Source: JAVBTR01 sp031556065
GTDB taxonomy: Bacteria > Bacillota > Clostridia > Christensenellales > Aristaeellaceae
Direction of reading: 5' to 3'
Assembly: GCA_031556065.1 (NCBI GenBank)
Contig: JAVBTR010000015.1
Span: 1 to 49,862, forward strand
Length of the DNA: 49,862 bases
Shown here: positions 1 to 7,475 of the stretch, piece after piece
Layout of the letters: each line of letters starts with the position of its first letter
Numbering within the stretch: position 1 is the stretch's first letter
The notes under the pieces: generated by a model
What the model saw: the letters and a program-made list of their open reading frames with translations, nothing else
Told to the model about the DNA's origin: nothing
Databases searched by the model: none
Program-made: the position numbers and the translations under genes

Positions 1-114
1 CGATTTTACGGTCGTTTGTTCGGGCAAGGTAGGAATTTCTACGAAATTCCACCGAAAATCGCCGCACATGTCGCCGATTTCGGAATGAAAATCGGAGGAC
101 CGCGGTCCTCCGAT
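1..114. other. Hairpin-rich intergenic DNA at the left edge
   Basis: No coding region is supported here. Three inverted repeats are visible: an 8-bp stem with arms GGAATTTC and GAAATTCC (32-39 and 43-50), an imperfect pair CCGATTT/AAAATCGG (74-80 and 88-95), and a perfect 24-base palindrome at 91-114 centred on CCGCGG. The outer CGATTTT at 1-7 is also matched by AAAATCG at 55-61. This resembles dispersed palindromic elements rather than a gene, but the element is cut by the window edge and its full extent is unknown. Confidence 0.5.
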
Positions 115-140
115 ACCTCCTAGGGTTTGTTGATGGTCTG

Positions 141-178
141 ACCCTTCTTTCTTCTGAAAGAAGGGTTCCTCGCAAAAC
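141..178 (-). repeat. Hairpin, degenerate member of the long-hairpin repeat family
   Basis: An 11-bp perfect stem, ACCCTTCTTTC (141-151) and GAAAGAAGGGT (156-166), encloses a 4-nt loop. Read on the minus strand the stem is preceded by TTTTGCGAGG, the same 5' flank seen at the hairpins of 27,568 and 39,170, but the matching 3' half CCTCGC is missing. It lies about 25 bases past the stop of the response regulator and might terminate that operon, although no T-run follows the hairpin. Confidence 0.55.
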
Positions 179-191
179 CTACCCCCACATA

Positions 192-992
192 CTATTCAAT
201 AGCCGCCTTGCGATTCAGTACCCCGGTGGTAAGCTCCGCCCAGGAGTAGTTTGACATGTATTCGCCGCAATAGGCGTTAACGGCCTTGGCGTCGCTGTTT
301 AAAAGATTATAGTAATCGCAGGTGAGCTTGGCCCGGTCTACAGCCAGGCTGTTCCAGCCTTTGACGATCACATCCTGAACGCCAGCCTCCTGAAGGGATT
401 TCATCATAAAAGAGATCATGTTCTGGGTCTGCTTTTGCATGGAACGATCGTATTCTTTGTCTTCCCAGATAACGGCGGCAATTTCGGCAGTGGTAACGGA
501 TGCACCCTGGCGATCCACCAAGAAAGCGAAAATTTCCTTGGCCTTGGAGCGGCTGAACTGCACAGGCTTGCCGTAAACGAAAACTTCAAAATTACCAAAG
601 GTTTGTACAAAAACGCGGGGCACTTCCTCGTTTTTAACAGGATAGCGCAGGTTGTTAAGCTCCCGCTGGACCATTTCACAGGTAACAGGCTTTAACATGT
701 AGCCGCTGGCATGCATGTTGAAGGCGTGGCTCATGTACTCGGAAAAGCCCGTAGCAAAAACGATGTTGGTGGTGGGGCGGATTTCTTTTAGCCGCATGGC
801 CACTTCAAGGCCGCTCATGCCACGCATATCCACGTCTAAAAAAGCGATATCGCAGGCGGTTTGCTTGGCATATTCAAGCAGCTGGGAGGGTTTGCGAAAG
901 GCATGGATTTCCGAATCGGGGCAGGCAGCCACAATGGCATCTACCAGCATTTTCAGGGCCAATTCTTCATCGTCGGCCGCAAAGATGATCAT
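192..992 (-). CDS. Response regulator with receiver and OmpR-type winged-helix output domain
   Basis: This is the cytoplasmic partner of the two kinases encoded just upstream. The receiver domain (about residues 1-118) has the acidic pair D7/D8, the phosphoacceptor D53 in FLDVDM, T81 and K101 in a LKPV motif, so it should be phosphorylatable. Residues about 130-230 look like the winged-helix part of SARP/BTAD-type regulators (segment QTFGNFEVFVYGKPV followed by a sarp-like RSKAKEIFAFLVD). The ATG at 992 was chosen over upstream in-frame codons because it starts directly at the receiver beta strand, has AAAGGGGG about 8 bases upstream, and overlaps the kinase stop as ATGA, which implies translational coupling. 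The output is therefore not LytTR although the kinases are LytS-like. Targets are unknown. Confidence 0.85.
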   Translation of the reverse strand: MIIFAADDEELALKMLVDAIVAACPDSEIHAFRKPSQLLEYAKQTACDIAFLDVDMRGMSGLEVAMRLKEIRPTTNIVFATGFSEYMSHAFNMHASGYMLKPVTCEMVQRELNNLRYPVKNEEVPRVFVQTFGNFEVFVYGKPVQFSRSKAKEIFAFLVDRQGASVTTAEIAAVIWEDKEYDRSMQKQTQNMISFMMKSLQEAGVQDVIVKGWNSLAVDRAKLTCDYYNLLNSDAKAVNAYCGEYMSNYSWAELTTGVLNRKAAIE

Positions 993-2320
993 ATGGCGTT
1001 TTCCCCCTTTTTCGGTATGATAATGGAGGCCGTTGTTCCTTCGCCCCGGACAGATTCGATCTCCAGCCGCCCGCCGCACTGGGCCAGAAGGCGTTTTTGC
1101 ACATTTTCTGTGCCGATGTGGGTACGGCCATCGTATTGGGGCTTGGAAAGATCGTAGCCGACTCCATCGTCGCTGATAATAATTCGATAGTCAAGATCGG
1201 TTTCCCTTGTGGCAATGGTCACCGTGCCCCCTTCTTCCTTTTGTCCAACCCCGTATTTTACCGCGTTTTCAACAATGGGCTGCATTGTCAGCGCGGGCAT
1301 GACAAAATTCCGGCACTGCACATCGTAGGCCACGCGCAGGTCGTCTCCAAAGCGCATTTTTTCCAGTTTAATATAGACTTCGGTATGTTTTAGCTCTTTT
1401 TCAAAGGGGATCAGGGTCTTCTGCTTAAGGGAATCCATGTTGCCTCTTAGGTAGACGGAAAATTCGATAATGGCCTCTTTGGCCTCCCTTGGGGAAACAT
1501 CGCACAGCATGGCGATAGCCGTTAAAGCGTTGTAGAGAAAATGGGGCTGAATCTGGCTTAGCATAATGGAAATGCGGTTGTTGCTTAATTCCACTTCCTT
1601 TTTTTCCAAAAGGCGGCTTTGCTCTACCTGAATGCCGGAGTAGAGGATCAGCATAGATAAAGTCATAGCAACGCCCATCAGCGGCAAGCCGTAGATAACG
1701 CTTTGCAGAACAATTGCCAGCAGGGGCAACACCTCATACAGCACAAAGGTGACCCGTTCCCGGCGGGAAAAGAAGCGGCGGTAGAAAAGAATGGCCCAGA
1801 AATCCATCGCCAGCACCACAGCGCCCAGCCCAGCGGATACCACATACATGGCGCCGCGGTGGTAAACGCCCTGTTCATCCACATAGAAATACAAGCCAAA
1901 GATTTGCAGCACCATTACCATCACCACAGCGCCTAGGCAAATGGCCAGCGCTGCTGGCAAAAACCAGCGAGGCAATTCTGTCCGTTCTCTTAAAAAAGAA
2001 ACCAGATAAATGGTAAAACCGGCTATGACCGCGTAATTAAATGTGAATACAAGTAGATTGAACATCTGCACCAATACCGGCGCGAAAATCGACGGAGAGG
2101 ATTCGAAATGAACACCCAGGGCATCGAACACCAACACCAGCACAGCGCAGGCCACGTTGATGATCAAAAAATGGTTAAAGCCCTGCTTGCGATCAGGCTT
2201 CAAAAGCATGCACATCAAAATAATGGCCAGAATGGCCACACAGTACAGTTCAAGGGTAATGTAGACGCGCCTCAAAAGAGCAGTATCCTGAATGATGTTG
2301 TATAGATCGATGGTTTTCAT
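989..2320 (-). CDS. LytS-type sensor histidine kinase (second of a tandem pair)
   Basis: An integral membrane sensor kinase of 443 residues. About six to seven hydrophobic segments cover residues 20-228, followed by a short coiled linker, then the His_kinase box QIQPHFLYNAL with phosphoacceptor H260, and an HATPase domain with the N-box around PIVENAVKYG and a G-box DDGVGYD. It is a close paralogue of the kinase at 2,317-3,615: the catalytic halves align almost residue for residue while the membrane halves differ, as expected for sensors of different signals sharing one regulator. The ATG at 2,320 overlaps the upstream kinase stop (ATGA) and has GGGGTGG in front. The signal is not evident. 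Confidence 0.9.
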   Translation of the reverse strand: MKTIDLYNIIQDTALLRRVYITLELYCVAILAIILMCMLLKPDRKQGFNHFLIINVACAVLVLVFDALGVHFESSPSIFAPVLVQMFNLLVFTFNYAVIAGFTIYLVSFLRERTELPRWFLPAALAICLGAVVMVMVLQIFGLYFYVDEQGVYHRGAMYVVSAGLGAVVLAMDFWAILFYRRFFSRRERVTFVLYEVLPLLAIVLQSVIYGLPLMGVAMTLSMLILYSGIQVEQSRLLEKKEVELSNNRISIMLSQIQPHFLYNALTAIAMLCDVSPREAKEAIIEFSVYLRGNMDSLKQKTLIPFEKELKHTEVYIKLEKMRFGDDLRVAYDVQCRNFVMPALTMQPIVENAVKYGVGQKEEGGTVTIATRETDLDYRIIISDDGVGYDLSKPQYDGRTHIGTENVQKRLLAQCGGRLEIESVRGEGTTASIIIPKKGENAI

Positions 2321-3615
2321 TTGGCCACCCCCTCGCGCCTTTTGGGGATGCTTAGAACAGCCTTTGTGCCTATATTGATAAGGCTTTCGATTTCCAGGGT
2401 GCCATCGCACTGAGTCTTCAGACGGTGGCGTACGTTTTCAATACCAACATGCGTACGGCTGTCGTTAAGGGCTTGATTCACATCGTACCCTACCCCATCG
2501 TCGGTAATTACAACCTGGTAGAAATTCGGGGTTTCCCTTGTAACAATAGAAACCGTGCCACCGTTTTCCCTTTGGCCGACCCCGTAGCGGACCGCGTTTT
2601 CCACAATAGGCTGAATGCTCAGGGCAGGCAGGTTAAAATCCCTGCACTGAATATCGTAAGCCACGGTCAGCTCCTGCCCGAAGCGCATTTTCTCCAATTC
2701 AATATAGACTTCGGTATGTTTCAGCTCTTTTTCAAAGGGTACTGGCCGCTTTTGCTTTAAAGAATCCATATTGCCTCTTAGGTATACAGAGAAATCCATA
2801 ATGGCGGCTTTGGCTTTTTTAGGCGCCGTATCGCAAAGCGCGGCAATGGCTGTAAGGGCATTGTATAAAAAGTGGGGCTGAATCTGGCTTAGCATAATGG
2901 AAATGCGGTTTTCCGTAAGCTCCTTTTCCTTTTGCTCCAGCTGGCGGCTTTGTTCCACCTGAATCCCAGCGCTAATAATGAGGATTGAAAGAGTCAGGGC
3001 GATATTCAGGAAGCTTGGGCCATCTATAAATACTTGCAGAACCAGCGCCGTCACAGGCAAAAGCTGGTAAGCAAACAAAAACACCTGTTCAAGCCTGGAT
3101 ACCACCCGGCGGTAGCGCCAGGAGATGGCTACATTCAAAAGAATACTGACAACGCCAAACGCCTGTGAAAGCCAAAAAAGGGATTCCCGGTGATAGAAAT
3201 TGTTTTCATCCACGGTGAAATACATTCCGTTGAACATGTTCACGATTACCAAAACCGTTCCGATCATGCAAAGGGCCTTCACAATGGTGAACAAATGGCT
3301 TCGGTGCTTGGTTTTGCCGCCGATGAGCACCTCCAAGTATCGGGTAAAAGCGTTTAAAGTCATATACCCGGCAATGTAGAGCACACAGTTAGAGCAGCGG
3401 ATAATGGCGCCGGCATAAGGCCATTGGCGGCCATTCGCTATAAAGGAAATCATATCGGAAACCAGCACGACCAAATCCCACAGCATAATGCCGGAAAGGC
3501 GTCGGTATAAAGTGGTGTAGCGGCGATCGTCCAGGGCAATACAAAGCAAAAGCACAATTAATGCCATTGCGCTTAAAGCTTCCAGCACCAGGTTAATCAC
3601 ATACACACCCTGCAC
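2317..3615 (-). CDS. LytS-type sensor histidine kinase (first of a tandem pair)
   Basis: This 432-residue membrane kinase has about seven hydrophobic segments (residues 5-215), the phosphoacceptor H248 in QIQPHFLYNAL, N-box PIVENAVRYG and G-box DDGVGYD. It begins with GTG at 3,615, preceded by GGGGTGAG, and is the first gene of the kinase-kinase-regulator operon, behind a good sigma-A promoter. Its membrane domain differs from its neighbour's while the kinase domain is highly similar, which points to a tandem duplication with divergence of the sensor part. It presumably phosphorylates the regulator at 192-992; whether both kinases do so, or form heterodimers, cannot be read from sequence. Confidence 0.9.
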   Translation of the reverse strand: MQGVYVINLVLEALSAMALIVLLLCIALDDRRYTTLYRRLSGIMLWDLVVLVSDMISFIANGRQWPYAGAIIRCSNCVLYIAGYMTLNAFTRYLEVLIGGKTKHRSHLFTIVKALCMIGTVLVIVNMFNGMYFTVDENNFYHRESLFWLSQAFGVVSILLNVAISWRYRRVVSRLEQVFLFAYQLLPVTALVLQVFIDGPSFLNIALTLSILIISAGIQVEQSRQLEQKEKELTENRISIMLSQIQPHFLYNALTAIAALCDTAPKKAKAAIMDFSVYLRGNMDSLKQKRPVPFEKELKHTEVYIELEKMRFGQELTVAYDIQCRDFNLPALSIQPIVENAVRYGVGQRENGGTVSIVTRETPNFYQVVITDDGVGYDVNQALNDSRTHVGIENVRHRLKTQCDGTLEIESLINIGTKAVLSIPKRREGVAK

Positions 3616-3645
3616 CCGCTCACCCCGTTTCTACATATATAATAT

Positions 3646-3674
3646 ATTTTAGCCAACCTGTAAGATATTGTCAA
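3646..3674 (-). promoter_or_regulatory. Sigma-A promoter of the two-component operon
   Basis: On the minus strand, -35 TTGACA (3,669-3,674) and -10 TAAAAT (3,646-3,651) are separated by 17 bases, about 30 bases upstream of the GTG start of the first kinase. Confidence 0.75.
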
Positions 3675-3685
3675 ATAATAATATA

Positions 3686-3724
3686 GAAAAACGCCTCAAT
3701 CAGCAAAGTAATTGAGGCGTTTTA
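3686..3724 (-). terminator. Terminator of the decarboxylase operon
   Basis: Arms ACGCCTCAAT (3,691-3,700) and ATTGAGGCGT (3,711-3,720) form a 10-bp stem. On the minus strand it is followed by TTTTT, so it ends the oadA transcript before the kinase promoter. The other side has only a short T-run. Confidence 0.8.
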
Positions 3725-3751
3725 ATGCAAATAGGCCTTTTAGGGCGCTCA

Positions 3752-5152
3752 TTACACGGGCATGGTCATGTTATCCCTATCCAGCATGGTAGAATCCACC
3801 TTGAGTTTCGCCGCCTGACGGTATTGGAAGAACTTCACCGCTACCTGGGGGAACAGCGCGTAGGATAGCACATCTTCCTCCTGGGTGTAGTAATCCTTGA
3901 TCTCCTCCCGGTACTTGGCAAGCTCGGGAGCAATATCGTCCGCCGGACGGTGGGTGATCACCTTTTCATCGCCAATGACCTTTTTAGCCACATCAGCGTC
4001 CACAGGCGCAGGCAGGCGGCCATATTCGCCCCGCAGCATGGCCTTGGTTTCCTTGGTGACCATCTTGTACCGTTCGCCGCCCAGCACGTTCATAACAGCC
4101 TGGGTGCCAACGATCTGGCTGGTAGGGGTTACCAAAGGCGGATAACCGCATTCCTTACGGACTTTAGGCACCTCCGCAAGCACGTCATAGTATTTATCCA
4201 TGGCGTTGGCCTGCTTTAGCTGGCCGATAAGGTTGGAAAGCATGCCGCCGGGAACCTGGTACAACAGCGCATTGACGTCCACGCTGAGCACTTTGTCCGG
4301 ATCGCGCCAGCCATCCTTGGTCAGCCTGGCAGCCACACCGCGGAAATAGGTGGCAATGTCGTTGAGAAGGGTAATATCCAGGCCCGTATCGTACTCAGTG
4401 CCCTTCAGGGTGGCTACAAGGGCCTCGGTGGTGGGCTGGGAGGTGCCGTTGCCTAAGGGTGAAAGCGCCGTATCCACAATATCCACACCCGCTTCGATGG
4501 CCTTGAGCAGTGTCATATCGCCGGTACCGGCGGTATTGTGGGTATGCAGAACGATGGGCAGCTTGGTGTTGGCCTTAAGCTTTTTAATGAGGGAATAGGC
4601 ATCGTAGGGAAGCAGCAGGTTGGCCATATCTTTAATGCAGATGATGTCCGCGCCCATGGCCTCGATATCCTTTGCCAATTGCACAAAATAGTCTTCCGTG
4701 TGGATGGGGGATACGGTGTAGCTCATGGCCACTTCGGCGATGCCGCCGTACTTTTTCGTAGCCTTCACCGCGGTTTCCATATTGCGAAGGTCGTTTAAAG
4801 CATCGAAGGTGCGGATGATGTCGATGCCGTTTTCGATGGATTTTTTAACGAACTCTTCCACTACGTCGTCGGCATAATGCTTGTAGCCTAAGATGTTCTG
4901 GCCGCGAAGAAGCATTTGCAGCTTGGTGTTAGGCATGGCCTTTTTAAGGGCGCGGAGCCTTTCCCAGGGATCTTCGTTCAAAAACCGCAAGCAGGCATCG
5001 AAGGTGGCGCCGCCCCAGCATTCCAAAGAATAGTAGCCGACTTTATCCAGCTTTTCGCAGATGGGCAGCATTTCGGCGGTGGTCATACGGGTAGCCGCCT
5101 GGGATTGATGCGCATCGCGTAGAATGGTATCGGTAATCAAAACTTTTGCCAT
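3752..5152 (-). CDS. oadA: Oxaloacetate decarboxylase alpha-type carboxyltransferase subunit (no biotin domain)
   Basis: A 466-residue carboxyltransferase of the oxaloacetate decarboxylase alpha/pyruvate carboxylase B/transcarboxylase 5S family. It moves the carboxyl group of oxaloacetate to biotin, leaving pyruvate, or the reverse. The HMGL-like TIM barrel shows the metal site: D13 in LRDAHQS, K174 (normally carbamylated) in IKDMAN and the HTH motif at 203-205. The family's usual C-terminal biotin domain is absent; instead the biotin carrier is the separate 133-residue protein encoded at 6,668. It is the last gene of the decarboxylase operon, 21 bases after oadB, and is followed by a terminator. 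The alternative name is the 5S subunit of a transcarboxylase, and the operon makes this a real possibility. Confidence 0.92.
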   Translation of the reverse strand: MAKVLITDTILRDAHQSQAATRMTTAEMLPICEKLDKVGYYSLECWGGATFDACLRFLNEDPWERLRALKKAMPNTKLQMLLRGQNILGYKHYADDVVEEFVKKSIENGIDIIRTFDALNDLRNMETAVKATKKYGGIAEVAMSYTVSPIHTEDYFVQLAKDIEAMGADIICIKDMANLLLPYDAYSLIKKLKANTKLPIVLHTHNTAGTGDMTLLKAIEAGVDIVDTALSPLGNGTSQPTTEALVATLKGTEYDTGLDITLLNDIATYFRGVAARLTKDGWRDPDKVLSVDVNALLYQVPGGMLSNLIGQLKQANAMDKYYDVLAEVPKVRKECGYPPLVTPTSQIVGTQAVMNVLGGERYKMVTKETKAMLRGEYGRLPAPVDADVAKKVIGDEKVITHRPADDIAPELAKYREEIKDYYTQEEDVLSYALFPQVAVKFFQYRQAAKLKVDSTMLDRDNMTMPV

Positions 5153-5173
5153 TTTATCTCACCCTTTCTTAGA

Positions 5174-6643
5174 TTACATCCCGAACATGCTAAGCAATAC
5201 ACCCGCCGCGATAGCAGAGCCGATAACGCCTGCCACGTTGGGGCCCATGGCATGCATGAGCAGGAAGTTTGAGGGGTTTTCTTTTTGCCCCACCACTTGG
5301 GATACACGGGCCGCCATAGGCACCGCGGATACGCCGGCAGAACCGATCAGCGGATTAATCTTGCCGCCGGTTAATTTGTTCATAAGCTTTGCCATTAGTA
5401 CGCCGCCTGCGGTACCACAGCCGAAAGCCACAACGCCCAGCGCGATAATCTTAAGGGTGGAAGCCTTTAAGAAGGTTTCCGCCGTAGCGGTAGCACCAAC
5501 GGTAAGCCCCAAGAAAATAACCACGATGTTCATCAGTTCGTTCTGCACGGTCTTGGACAAACGATCCACTACGCCGCATTCGCGGAAGAGGTTGCCCAGC
5601 ATCAGCATGCCCACCAGGGGAGCCGCCGAGGGCAGAAGAAGCGCCACCACGATGGTAACCGCGATAGGGAAAATAATCTTTTCTGTTTTAGAAACAGGGC
5701 GCAGCTGCTCCATTACGATGGCGCGCTCTTTCTTCGTTGTGAGCGCCTTCATAATAGGGGGCTGGATCACAGGCACCAGCGCCATGTAGCTGTAAGCCGC
5801 AACGGCGATAGGGCCTAAGAGATGGGGGGCCAGTTTGCCGGTAAGCCAGATAGCCGTAGGGCCGTCCGCACCGCCGATAATACCGATAGAACCTGCCTCC
5901 TGACCGGTAAAACCCAGCATGGAGGCCCCGATAAAGGTAAGGAAAATCCCCAACTGAGCTGCCGCACCCAACAAAAGGGATTTGGGGTTGGCAATCAATG
6001 GGCCAAAATCCGCGCCCGCGCCAACGCCAAGGAAGATCAAGCAGGGATAGATACCCAGTTTGACGCCCAAATACAAGTAATCGAACAGGCCTGCTTCCAC
6101 CGTGTGCCCCGCAACGGCAATCAATTCGCCCATGGCGGTATACACTTGCCCGGCGTTCAAATAAGCGCCCTGGCTGGAAATAATCACATTAGCGGCCTGG
6201 GCCAGCACCGTGCCGTCAGCAGCGATAATATTGCCCAAAGTGTCGATGGTGCCTGGTTGGGAAATGGAGCCCGCAACATGGCCGAGCACATCCCCGGCGG
6301 AGGTTAAAACGGAACCGGCGGTGTTCACCACCAAGCTGGCAATGTCGTTTAAATCTTTAGCTGCAACCATGATCCCGCCGCCGAAAAGACCCCAATTGGC
6401 ATGGCCGCCTGCAAACAATTCTTCATGAAACATTTCAGCCCCAAGAAGGTTGGTGCAAAGCATACCAAAGGCAATAGGAATCAACAGCAGGGGTTCGAAT
6501 TTTTTCACAATGGCCAGGTATAAAAATACGCAGGCGATCAGCACCATGACTAAGGTCAGCGGACTTTGGATGAAGCGATAAAGCCCTGAATCCTTGGCCA
6601 GCGCCTCAAGGGTCTTCATAATATCAATGTTCAAGTCTTTCAC
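5174..6643 (-). CDS. oadB: Sodium-pump decarboxylase beta subunit with an extra N-terminal insert
   Basis: The membrane subunit that decarboxylates carboxybiotin and couples this to sodium export. Typical family blocks are present: GVKLGIYPCLIFLGVGAGADFG containing D212, the Asp known to bind sodium in the family, and GGADGPT (257-263). At 489 residues it is longer than the usual 370-435. The excess lies mainly between residues about 67 and 184, a stretch rich in Ala, Gly, Ser and Val with ADG and AGD turns, placed between the first hydrophobic segments and the conserved core; it would sit outside or between membrane helices. Start at ATG 6,643; it lies between the biotin carrier and oadA genes. 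Confidence 0.92.
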   Translation of the reverse strand: MKDLNIDIMKTLEALAKDSGLYRFIQSPLTLVMVLIACVFLYLAIVKKFEPLLLIPIAFGMLCTNLLGAEMFHEELFAGGHANWGLFGGGIMVAAKDLNDIASLVVNTAGSVLTSAGDVLGHVAGSISQPGTIDTLGNIIAADGTVLAQAANVIISSQGAYLNAGQVYTAMGELIAVAGHTVEAGLFDYLYLGVKLGIYPCLIFLGVGAGADFGPLIANPKSLLLGAAAQLGIFLTFIGASMLGFTGQEAGSIGIIGGADGPTAIWLTGKLAPHLLGPIAVAAYSYMALVPVIQPPIMKALTTKKERAIVMEQLRPVSKTEKIIFPIAVTIVVALLLPSAAPLVGMLMLGNLFRECGVVDRLSKTVQNELMNIVVIFLGLTVGATATAETFLKASTLKIIALGVVAFGCGTAGGVLMAKLMNKLTGGKINPLIGSAGVSAVPMAARVSQVVGQKENPSNFLLMHAMGPNVAGVIGSAIAAGVLLSMFGM

Positions 6644-6667
6644 AACTGCCTTTCCTTGACAATGGAA

Positions 6668-7069
6668 TTACCCTAAAACCACCATCACATCGCCAGTATT
6701 CACGGTAGCGCCCTTTTGTACCACCACCTGGGCTACCTTCGCATCATGGGGGGCCATGATCTCGTTCTCCATTTTCATGGCCTCCAGAATCAACAGCACA
6801 TCTCCCTTTTTAACACTGTCGCCAGCCTTGACTTTCACATCCAGCACGGTACCGGGCATGGGCGCGTTCATCTTTTCGCCGCCAGCAACAGACGCCGCAG
6901 CCTTGGGGGCAGCAGCCACGGGAGCGGGAGCAGCAGCCACGGCAACAGGCGCAGCAATGGGCGCCACAGGGGCGGCAGCTACGGGGGCTTGAGCGGCCAC
7001 AACGCCGCCTACTTCTTCTACATCCACTTCATAGGTGGCACCGTTAACGGTAATCATAAACTTACGCAT
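6668..7069 (-). CDS. Biotin carrier protein of the decarboxylase complex
   Basis: A 133-residue biotinyl protein. The C-terminal biotin/lipoyl domain (about 65-133) has the EAMKMEN signature with the biotinylated lysine K99. The N-terminal 20 residues (MRKFMITVNGATYEVDVEEV) match the short beta hairpin of gcdC/mmdC/transcarboxylase 1.3S proteins, and an Ala/Pro linker of about 40 residues (22-63) allows the biotin arm to swing between the carboxyltransferases and the membrane beta subunit. It is 20 bases after the gamma subunit gene. It is presumably shared by both carboxyltransferases of the operon, as only one biotin carrier is encoded here. Confidence 0.92.
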   Translation of the reverse strand: MRKFMITVNGATYEVDVEEVGGVVAAQAPVAAAPVAPIAAPVAVAAAPAPVAAAPKAAASVAGGEKMNAPMPGTVLDVKVKAGDSVKKGDVLLILEAMKMENEIMAPHDAKVAQVVVQKGATVNTGDVMVVLG

Positions 7070-7089
7070 GATAAAACTCCTCCTTATTA

Positions 7090-7449
7090 TTACAGACGGC
7101 TGTATGTTTGCTCTTCACGGCCAGCCTTTTGCCAGGCGGAACCGTTGGAAATCCGGCGCACATGGCGCACCACGAACCCGTTCCCCTCTGCGCCTTCTTG
7201 ACCGCCCAACATAGCGGCAATAGCGGCGGTGATAACGGCAATCAGCGCGTCATCGTTTTGCGGTTCCTCGGCGGCGATCACTTCCACCGGTTCAGCAATC
7301 ACCCGTGGAGCAGCCTGCGGGACATCCGCCTTCTTTTTCCCTCCACGAGGCTTTAAAAGGTTAATAAATACGATCAAAATCACCAGGCCGAAAAATACGA
7401 TAATCATACCGATCAAGGTCACGTTCAGCCCGAATAAAAGCTTATCCAT
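7090..7449 (-). CDS. OadG-family small membrane (gamma) subunit
   Basis: A 119-residue protein with one N-terminal transmembrane helix (about 5-31, LFGLNVTLIGMIIVFFGLVILIVFINLL) followed by a basic stretch KPRGGKKK and a hydrophilic tail rich in Ala, Pro and Glu, with VITAAIAAML near residues 72-81, the usual layout of OadG/MmdD proteins. These subunits hold the carboxyltransferase on the beta subunit. It sits between the acyl-CoA carboxyltransferase and biotin carrier genes with short gaps. Sequence conservation in this family is weak, so the call relies on topology and position as well as on the VTLIGM motif. Confidence 0.85.
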   Translation of the reverse strand: MDKLLFGLNVTLIGMIIVFFGLVILIVFINLLKPRGGKKKADVPQAAPRVIAEPVEVIAAEEPQNDDALIAVITAAIAAMLGGQEGAEGNGFVVRHVRRISNGSAWQKAGREEQTYSRL

Positions 7450-7475
7450 TCCACTTCAATCCTTTCATGCCTCGT

